DNA of 10,832 bases from assembly GCA_945613785.1 (NCBI GenBank), contig CALZAJ010000036.1:1-10832 (forward strand). Direction: 5' to 3'. Made by a program: the position numbers and the translations under genes. Under the pieces are notes generated by a model, which saw nothing but the letters and a program-made list of their open reading frames with translations, had not been told where the DNA came from and ran no database searches. Source of the DNA: an uncultured Verrucomicrobiota bacterium. GTDB taxonomy: Bacteria > Verrucomicrobiota > Kiritimatiellia > RFP12 > UBA1067. Below are positions 6,517 through 10,832 of the stretch, piece by piece (the stretch's first letter is position 1; the number at the start of each line of letters is the position of its first letter).

Positions 6517-7905
6517 ATGAAACGGTTTTCCATTGCCGTTGCGACGGGACTGTCCGCCGCTTTCGCGTTTGCCAACGCCTGGGACAACGTCCAGATCAAG
6601 GGCGTGACCGACAAGGCGAATCCCGTCGGTTATGCCGTCAACGAGCCGATCATCTTCACGCTGACGGCGACGGACGTCCCGTCTGGCCTGGCGACGGACG
6701 ACGTCGTGCTCCGCTGGACGCGCACCGGCGATGACGGCAAGACGGTCAAGGGCGAGTGTCCGTTCGTCGCGGGACGGACCTGCGTCGTCACGACGGCCCT
6801 TGACCGCGCGGGCTTCGTCCGTCTCGAGGCCAAGCTCTACGACCGCAAGACGGGCGAGAAGATCCGACGTGACAAGAAGGCCCCGGGGGCGCCCGACTGG
6901 TCGCCCGCCAAGGAGGTCTTCTTCGACGGCGGCGCGGGCGTGGCGGTCGCCGACCTGCGTCAGCACGTCCCCGAACCGGCCGACTTCGACGCCTGGTGGG
7001 CCAAACAGAAGAAGCTGCTGGCCGCGGTTCCCGTCAAGGCGGACCTCCAGAAGCACAAGACGGTGAACGGTTGCGACATCTTCAAGCTGTCCGTGGACTG
7101 CGTCGGTCCGCGTCCGGTGACGGGTTACCTCTTCATTCCGGTCAATGCGGCCCCGAAGTCCTGCCGCGCGCGTGTCGCGTTCCAGGGCTACGGCTTCTAT
7201 CAGCAGGGGTGCCCCGAGTGGGCTGCCTGGGGTTGTGTGAGCGGCAAGGAGATCTTCCTCGAGATCAATGCGCATGGCTATGAGCTCGGCAGGGACAAGG
7301 CCTATTATGACGTCTTCGGGGACTCCATCAAGTCGTCCAAATACACCTATGCCTTCTCGCCTGACGAGAATGCGCGTCCCGAGACGGCTTATTTTCGTTT
7401 CATGGCATTCCGTGTCATGCGGGCGCTCGAGTACATGAAGACGCGTCCCGAATGGAACGGCAAGGACCTGATCGCCGAGGGCGGCAGCCAGGGCGGACTC
7501 CAGACGAGCTGGGCGGCAGGGCTCGATCCCGACGTGACCCTGGCGCGTCCGTCGATCGTCTGGTGCTGCGACCTCGGCGCGACGGAGCCAGGCGGACGTC
7601 TGCACGGTTCCTGGTACATCCAGCACACGGCGGGCATCGACTACTTCGACGCGGTCAACCACATCAAGCGCGCGAAGTGTCCGGTCGAGATCCCCCGTGC
7701 GGGCCTCGGCGACTATACGTGTCCGCCGTCCGGCCTGGCCGTCTACTTCAACGCGATCCCAACGCCGAAGTCCATCAACTGGGTGCAGGGCTCGCGCCAT
7801 GGCTACGTCCCGCCGGACCCGAATCAGACGTTCGTTGTCAAGATGGGCCATGAGCAGACCGGTGCTGAATCAAAGTCTCAAAACGCCTCCGCCGACGTGA
7901 AGTGA
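6517..7905 (+). CDS. Secreted CE7-type acetyl (xylan) esterase with N-terminal beta domain
   Basis: Serine esterase of 462 residues related to carbohydrate esterase family 7 (acetyl xylan esterase/cephalosporin C deacetylase). A signal peptide is clear: MKRF, a hydrophobic core, and a probable cut after AFANA. Residues of about 22-135 look like a beta-sandwich domain (YAVNEPIIFTLTATD, VLRWTRTGDDGK) that ordinary CE7 enzymes of about 320 residues lack. The catalytic part starts near VPEPADFDAWWAKQKK. The triad is S324 in GGSQGG, D399 in GLGDYTCPPSG and H428 in GSRHGY; the 29-residue Asp-His spacing matches known CE7 enzymes. Its start codon immediately follows the rhamnosidase stop, so the two are one unit. 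Likely role: removing acetyl groups that block rhamnosidase or other glycan-degrading enzymes. The last 20 or so residues are polar and look like a disordered tail. Substrate is not determinable; a related glucuronoyl-type esterase is less likely given the CE7 motifs. Confidence 0.85.
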   Translation: MKRFSIAVATGLSAAFAFANAWDNVQIKGVTDKANPVGYAVNEPIIFTLTATDVPSGLATDDVVLRWTRTGDDGKTVKGECPFVAGRTCVVTTALDRAGFVRLEAKLYDRKTGEKIRRDKKAPGAPDWSPAKEVFFDGGAGVAVADLRQHVPEPADFDAWWAKQKKLLAAVPVKADLQKHKTVNGCDIFKLSVDCVGPRPVTGYLFIPVNAAPKSCRARVAFQGYGFYQQGCPEWAAWGCVSGKEIFLEINAHGYELGRDKAYYDVFGDSIKSSKYTYAFSPDENARPETAYFRFMAFRVMRALEYMKTRPEWNGKDLIAEGGSQGGLQTSWAAGLDPDVTLARPSIVWCCDLGATEPGGRLHGSWYIQHTAGIDYFDAVNHIKRAKCPVEIPRAGLGDYTCPPSGLAVYFNAIPTPKSINWVQGSRHGYVPPDPNQTFVVKMGHEQTGAESKSQNASADVK

Positions 7906-7917
7906 TTGTGGTATAAT
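7906..7917 (+). promoter_or_regulatory. dapA promoter, extended -10 of a leaderless transcript
   Basis: TTGTGGTATAAT begins on the base after the esterase stop codon and is identical over 12 bases to the rsfS promoter block. TATAAT occupies 7912-7917 and the dapA ATG starts 8 bases later at 7925, where transcription should begin. No -35 box is visible. It gives dapA, ispF and the permease their own promoter, separate from serC and the glycan genes. Confidence 0.72.
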
Positions 7918-7924
7918 ATTCCGC

Positions 7925-8800
7925 ATGAAACTTTCCGGTACTATTACGGCCATGGTCACCCCGTTCGCGAAGGACGGCTCGGTGGACTATGGCCGTCTGC
8001 AGGCGATTGTGGATGAACAGGTCGCGGGTGGTGTCGAGGGCATCTGTGCGGTTGGTACGACCGGTGAGTCGCCGACCCTGGATCATGCCGAGCATCACAA
8101 GGTGATCGAGAAGACGATCGAATTCGCTCAGGGCAAGGTGAAGATCATCGCCGGCACGGGCGCAAACTCGACGGCTGAGGCCATTTCGCTCACCAAGGCG
8201 GCGATTGCCGCGGGCGGCTCGGATGCGACGCTGCAAGTGACGCCGTACTACAACAAGCCGAACGCTGAAGGCATTTACCGTCACTTCATGACGATTGCCG
8301 ATCTCGGTCTTCCGGTGGTCCTTTACAACGTGCCGGGCCGTTCTGGCAAGGAGATTCCGCTCGAAGTCGTCGCGCGTCTTGCCAAGCACGAGAAGATCGT
8401 CGCCATCAAGGAGGCGGCGGGTTCCGTCGACCGCGTGAGCGCGATCAAGAACCTCTGTCCCGACTTCACGGTCCTTTCGGGCGATGACGGTCTGGCCCTG
8501 CCGATGATCTCGGTCGGCGCCGAAGGCGTCATTTCCGTCGCGTCGAACGTGATTCCGCGCGAAATGGGCGACATGGTCCGTGCGGCGCTCGCCGGCGATT
8601 TCGCGACGGCTCGTCAGGTCCATGCGAAGTTCTATCCGCTCTTCCACGACCTCTTCATCGACACGAATCCCGTGATGGTGAAGGAGGCGATGTGGCTCAT
8701 GGGCCGGCTCGAGCGCGTCTTCCGTCTTCCGCTGTGCGAGACGACGGAGAAGAATCTCGAGACGATGCGCCAGACGCTGACGAAGCTCGGCCTGATCTGA
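7925..8800 (+). CDS. dapA: 4-hydroxy-tetrahydrodipicolinate synthase
   Basis: Cytoplasmic TIM-barrel enzyme condensing pyruvate with aspartate semialdehyde, the first committed step to diaminopimelate and lysine. The protein is 291 residues, the normal length. It begins GTITAMVTPF, with GTTGES around T45/T46, the YYNKP segment near 108-112, the catalytic tyrosine Y134 in LYNVPGRSG, and the Schiff-base lysine K162 in IVAIKEAAG. ILSGDD-like VLSGDDGLALPMISVGAEGVISV follows. No key residue is missing. Lysine feedback cannot be judged reliably from these motifs. The start at 7925 is favoured because it fits the family N-terminus and lies at the predicted transcription start; there is no Shine-Dalgarno site. 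ispF starts 5 bases after the stop. Confidence 0.97.
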   Translation: MKLSGTITAMVTPFAKDGSVDYGRLQAIVDEQVAGGVEGICAVGTTGESPTLDHAEHHKVIEKTIEFAQGKVKIIAGTGANSTAEAISLTKAAIAAGGSDATLQVTPYYNKPNAEGIYRHFMTIADLGLPVVLYNVPGRSGKEIPLEVVARLAKHEKIVAIKEAAGSVDRVSAIKNLCPDFTVLSGDDGLALPMISVGAEGVISVASNVIPREMGDMVRAALAGDFATARQVHAKFYPLFHDLFIDTNPVMVKEAMWLMGRLERVFRLPLCETTEKNLETMRQTLTKLGLI

Positions 8801-8805
8801 CGACC

Positions 8806-9279
8806 ATGCGCATCGGTTTCGGATACGATTCGCACGTATTCACGGACGCCGCCAAGCCTCTGATGCTCGGCGGCGTTTGCATTCCCGACGCGCCCGGCCT
8901 TCAGGCGCATTCGGACGGTGACGTCCTTATCCACGCGATCATCGACGCATTGTTCGGGGCGGCGGCGCTCGGGGACATCGGTTCGCATTTCCCGGACACC
9001 GACGAACGGTGGAAGGGCGCTGACTCCGGAAAGCTTCTCGAAGCGGCGATGGGAGAGGTCCGTGCCGCGGGTTATGCGCTGGGCAATCTCGATGTCACCG
9101 TCATCTGCGAACGTCCGAAGCTGCGGCCTCATGTCGAGGCGATTCGCGCGCGGCTCGCCCAATTGCTCGGCGTCGCGGTCGGCCAGATTTCGGTCAAGGG
9201 CAAGACGAACGAGAAGATGGACGACGTTGGCGCCGGCAGGGGCATTGTCGTTCACGCCGTCGTCCTGTTGACTCCCTGA
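8806..9279 (+). CDS. ispF: 2-C-methyl-D-erythritol 2,4-cyclodiphosphate synthase
   Basis: Enzyme of the MEP isoprenoid pathway that cyclises CDP-methylerythritol 2-phosphate with release of CMP; a cytoplasmic trimer with a divalent metal at each site. The protein is 157 residues, typical for the family. The metal ligands are D8 and H10 in FGYDSH and H43 in SDGDVLIH, and LGDIGSHFPDTD is also conserved. The C-terminal ISVKGKTNEKMD and AGRGIVVHAVVLL match the family. The frame is open further upstream to 8692, overlapping dapA, but the ATG at 8806 gives the canonical MRIGFGYD start, so the longer version is wrong. It follows dapA by 5 bases and ends 4 bases before the permease gene, with no Shine-Dalgarno site at either junction. 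ispD, its common partner, is not in the window. Confidence 0.96.
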   Translation: MRIGFGYDSHVFTDAAKPLMLGGVCIPDAPGLQAHSDGDVLIHAIIDALFGAAALGDIGSHFPDTDERWKGADSGKLLEAAMGEVRAAGYALGNLDVTVICERPKLRPHVEAIRARLAQLLGVAVGQISVKGKTNEKMDDVGAGRGIVVHAVVLLTP

Positions 9280-9283
9280 GCCT

Positions 9284-10168
9284 GTGGTGATGGAGACCGT
9301 TCTGACAGTCATCGCGGCAGTGGTGGTCGGAGCAGCGTTGTCCGTCTCCGGCGCCGTGCTTCAAAGCCTTTTGCGCAATCCCCTGGCAGAGCCCTATATG
9401 CTCGGTATCGTCGGCGGCGGTGCGTTGTTCGCGGTCCTGGCGATGAATCTTGGACTCGTGGCCCTCGGCGCGTTCGTGCTGCCGCTTGCCAGCTTCCTGG
9501 GTTCGTGTTTCGCGCTCGCGCTCGTCTGTCTGATTGCCTGGTGCGCCCAGCGTCATCGGACCGTGAAAGGCGCCGATCCCCATCTGCGCTCCTCGTCCTC
9601 GACCCTCATCGTCGCGGGTTATGCGACCGGGGCCTTTCTGGGCTCGCTTGATTTGCTGGCTCTTTCCTATGCTGAAGAAGGGGCCTTCGTCAAGATCTCC
9701 AAATGGCTGTACGGACGCCTCGACCTGGTCAGCAGAGCGGACCTTATCTTCGCCGTTGTCACGCTGAGCCTGGTCTTTGCCGCGCTCTTTTCATTTCGCC
9801 GAGAACTCAATGTCATGGAGCTTGGTCACGATGAAGCTGAGTGTCTCGGCGTCAATACGCGTCTGACGATGGCGGTTGTCATCGGATCGGTCGCCTTGGC
9901 CACAGCCGTCTCCGTGGCCCTCGCCGGTGCCGTCGGCTTCGTCGGACTCGTCGTCCCCCAGTTTGTGCGCCGAGTCTTCGGTCCCCGCATGCAGGTTCTG
10001 CTGCCCGTCTCGGCTCTTTTGGGTGGTTTGGCACTGGTCTTTGCCGAGTTTCTCGCACAACGGTTGCCTGGAGACGTGGGGGTGGGTGTCATATGTGCTA
10101 TTTTTGGTGCGCCTTTCTTCCTTTTTCTCCTTGCTTCGTCGTGGAATGGCGAGGGACGTGATATTTGA
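9284..10168 (+). CDS. FecCD-type ABC transporter permease, short at the N-terminus
   Basis: Integral inner-membrane permease of the iron-siderophore/cobalamin/heme uptake family (FecCD/BtuC). The family signature VSGAVLQSLLRNPLAEPYMLG is at 21-41, and GAVGFVGLVVPQFVRR begins at 215, with Q226 where most relatives have His in GLVGPHxxR. LLPVSALLGG and IFGAPFFLFLL complete the C-terminus. Several further hydrophobic segments are evident. At 294 residues it is shorter than the usual 320-350: the family normally has a first membrane helix before the segment where this one begins. A stop in the same frame at 9269-9271 rules out a longer start. Possible starts are GTG 9284, GTG 9287 and ATG 9290. 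No ATPase or substrate-binding protein gene is adjacent, so the substrate is unknown. Base composition becomes more T-rich toward the 3' end. Confidence 0.85.
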   Translation: MVMETVLTVIAAVVVGAALSVSGAVLQSLLRNPLAEPYMLGIVGGGALFAVLAMNLGLVALGAFVLPLASFLGSCFALALVCLIAWCAQRHRTVKGADPHLRSSSSTLIVAGYATGAFLGSLDLLALSYAEEGAFVKISKWLYGRLDLVSRADLIFAVVTLSLVFAALFSFRRELNVMELGHDEAECLGVNTRLTMAVVIGSVALATAVSVALAGAVGFVGLVVPQFVRRVFGPRMQVLLPVSALLGGLALVFAEFLAQRLPGDVGVGVICAIFGAPFFLFLLASSWNGEGRDI

Positions 10169-10195
10169 CGCTCTCGCATTGTGACAAAACGATGA

Positions 10196-10221
10196 CTATT
10201 TTGCGGATTCTGTCAAAATAG
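10196..10221. promoter_or_regulatory. Operator-like 8-bp inverted repeat
   Basis: CTATTTTG (10196-10203) and CAAAATAG (10214-10221) are perfect reverse complements with a 10-base spacer, so half-site centres are 18 bases apart. The repeat covers the -35 box and most of the spacer of the candidate promoter, as a repressor site would. The arms are too AT-rich to be a good terminator. Confidence 0.5.
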
Positions 10222-10230
10222 CATTATACT
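10201..10230 (+). promoter_or_regulatory. Candidate promoter of the FadL-type gene
   Basis: TTGCGG at 10201-10206 and TATACT at 10225-10230 are 18 bases apart. The predicted start near 10237 leaves a leader of about 92 bases. It resembles the serC promoter candidate in both boxes. Confidence 0.5.
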
Positions 10231-10302
10231 ACTTAAATCGTTATTTTTATTCATTTTACCACCTTGCACATCTGCCATTCATTTTGATATCATATCCGCA
10301 TC

Positions 10303-10327
10303 TTGACACAATTAAAGGAAATGTCAA
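10303..10327 (+). repeat. Inverted repeat flanking the FadL-gene ribosome-binding site
   Basis: TTGACA (10303-10308) and TGTCAA (10322-10327) are reverse complements 13 bases apart. The Shine-Dalgarno sequence AAGGA (10315-10319), 9 bases from the ATG, lies in the loop. The arms could form a weak RNA stem just before the start codon or a DNA-binding site. TTGACA is also a perfect -35 hexamer but has no -10 partner before the gene. Confidence 0.4.
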
Positions 10328-10328
10328 A

Positions 10329-10832
10329 ATGAAGAAGTTGATGATGCTCGTGGGTTCCGTCGTCAGTGCGCAGGGTGCGCTTGCGGCGGGATTCGGCATT
10401 TACGAGGGTTCCGCGCGTGGCAATGCGATGGGGGGTGCGGTGATTGGCGACACCTGGGATGCGACGGCGGCCTATCACAACCCGGCGAACGTTGCGTTTA
10501 CGACGAACATTCAGGTTGCGGCCGGTTTGACCTTCATCAATCCTTATTGCGATGTCGAGGTTGATCACCAGACGGCTGGCCGCATGAATCCGGGTTGGTT
10601 CACGGTTCCGACGTTCTACGCGACGATTCCGTTGCCGTTTGATCTGGCTTTCAGCTGGGGCAACTACACGGAGTACGGGCTGGGTTCGAAGTACGCCCGT
10701 CGTTGGGATCTCGCGGGTGACACGCAGCAGACGACGCTCAAGCAGATCACGCTGAACCCGATGCTGTCCTACAAGATCACCGACTGGTGGTCGGTTGCCG
10801 CGGGTCCGCGTTTCAGCTGGATTCAGTTCAAG
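10329..10832 (+). CDS. FadL/OmpP1-family outer-membrane protein, N-terminal part
   Basis: An open frame of 168 codons runs off the right edge, so the protein is partial; family members usually exceed 400 residues. It starts MKKLMMLVGSVVSAQGALAA, a classic signal peptide. The mature start, GFGIYEGSARGNAMGGAVIG followed by DATAAYHNPANVAF, closely parallels the FadL/TodX N-terminus (E-x-SARG, AxxGGA, NPA). In FadL this region forms the plug inside the barrel. The rest alternates aromatic and polar residues as beta-strands do (PTFYATIPLPFDLAFSWGNY). Family members pass hydrophobic substrates such as long-chain fatty acids or aromatics across the outer membrane; the substrate here is unknown. AAGGA at 10315-10319 gives a normal start spacing. 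Expression is probably controlled through the AT-rich upstream region with its inverted repeats. Third positions are less C-rich than in serC and GH78. Confidence 0.8.
   Translation, partial: MKKLMMLVGSVVSAQGALAAGFGIYEGSARGNAMGGAVIGDTWDATAAYHNPANVAFTTNIQVAAGLTFINPYCDVEVDHQTAGRMNPGWFTVPTFYATIPLPFDLAFSWGNYTEYGLGSKYARRWDLAGDTQQTTLKQITLNPMLSYKITDWWSVAAGPRFSWIQFK

Larger units (their letters stand above)
10169..10328 (+). other. AT-rich intergenic control region upstream of the FadL-type gene
   Basis: This 160-base gap is far richer in A and T than the genes on either side. It contains a candidate promoter, an 8-bp inverted repeat over that promoter, a second inverted repeat around the ribosome-binding site, and a 9-base direct repeat ATTCATTTT at 10249-10257 and 10277-10285. 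No GC-hairpin-plus-T-run terminator for the permease operon is visible. Confidence 0.55.

Noticed and set aside
4057..7851. A 1264-codon open frame on the minus strand across the GH78 and CE7 genes
   Set aside because: It is antisense to two well-identified genes, rich in Arg, Ala, Val and Asp as expected from the complement of GC-rich codons, and has no recognisable domain. Strong third-position bias removes stops from this frame.
8692..8805. N-terminal extension of ispF overlapping dapA
   Set aside because: The extra 38 residues are out-of-frame dapA sequence and the canonical MRIGFGYD start is at 8806.
10290..10568. A 92-codon minus-strand frame near the right end
   Set aside because: It is antisense to the start of the FadL-type gene, which has a signal peptide, ribosome-binding site and family motifs.
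1..10832. CRISPR array, insertion sequence, phage, toxin-antitoxin or defence system
   Set aside because: No regularly spaced repeats, transposase, integrase or relevant protein motifs were seen; nearly all bases are explained by the listed genes.

Overview
The window is GC-rich chromosomal DNA from a bacterium, with strong G/C bias at third codon positions. It carries mostly ordinary housekeeping genes, two secreted carbohydrate-active enzymes, and an outer-membrane protein gene cut off by the right edge. A FadL-type beta-barrel gene points to a Gram-negative (diderm) envelope. The GH78 rhamnosidase and CE7 esterase point to a plant-polysaccharide degrader. Genes that apparently start without a Shine-Dalgarno site and the extended -10 promoters made me think of the Verrucomicrobiota/Kiritimatiellota/Lentisphaerota area, but this assignment is a low-confidence inference; no marker gene here fixes the phylum.

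Layout. (1) Bases 21-2274, minus strand: metK (S-adenosylmethionine synthetase) overlapping a HemW-like radical-SAM gene by 8 bases. (2) Bases 2275-2391: a compact divergent control region. Two face-to-face extended -10 elements form a perfect 9-bp inverted repeat, and the metK leader can fold into a long hairpin. (3) Bases 2392-2712, plus strand: rsfS (ribosome silencing factor), apparently leaderless. (4) Bases 2874-7905: serC (phosphoserine aminotransferase), followed 7 bases later by a GH78 alpha-L-rhamnosidase, followed with no gap by a CE7-type acetyl esterase. (5) Bases 7906-10168: dapA, ispF and a short FecCD-type permease in a tight run, led by a second leaderless promoter sharing a 12-base identical -10 block with the rsfS promoter. 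(6) Bases 10169-10328: an AT-rich gap with a promoter and inverted repeats. (7) 10329 to the right edge: the N-terminal 168 codons of a FadL/OmpP1-family outer-membrane protein.

How the genes fit together. MetK makes the cofactor that the HemW-like protein binds. SerC, DapA and IspF supply serine, lysine/diaminopimelate and isoprenoid precursors. The GH78/CE7 pair would remove rhamnose and acetyl groups from pectin-like or decorated glycans outside the cytoplasm. The FecCD-type permease has no ATPase or binding-protein gene beside it here. I found no CRISPR array, transposase, phage gene, tRNA or rRNA, and no convincing new multi-gene system. The most interesting signals are regulatory: the repeated TTGTGGTATAAT leaderless promoters, the overlapping divergent promoters, the metK leader fold and the palindromes upstream of the FadL gene.
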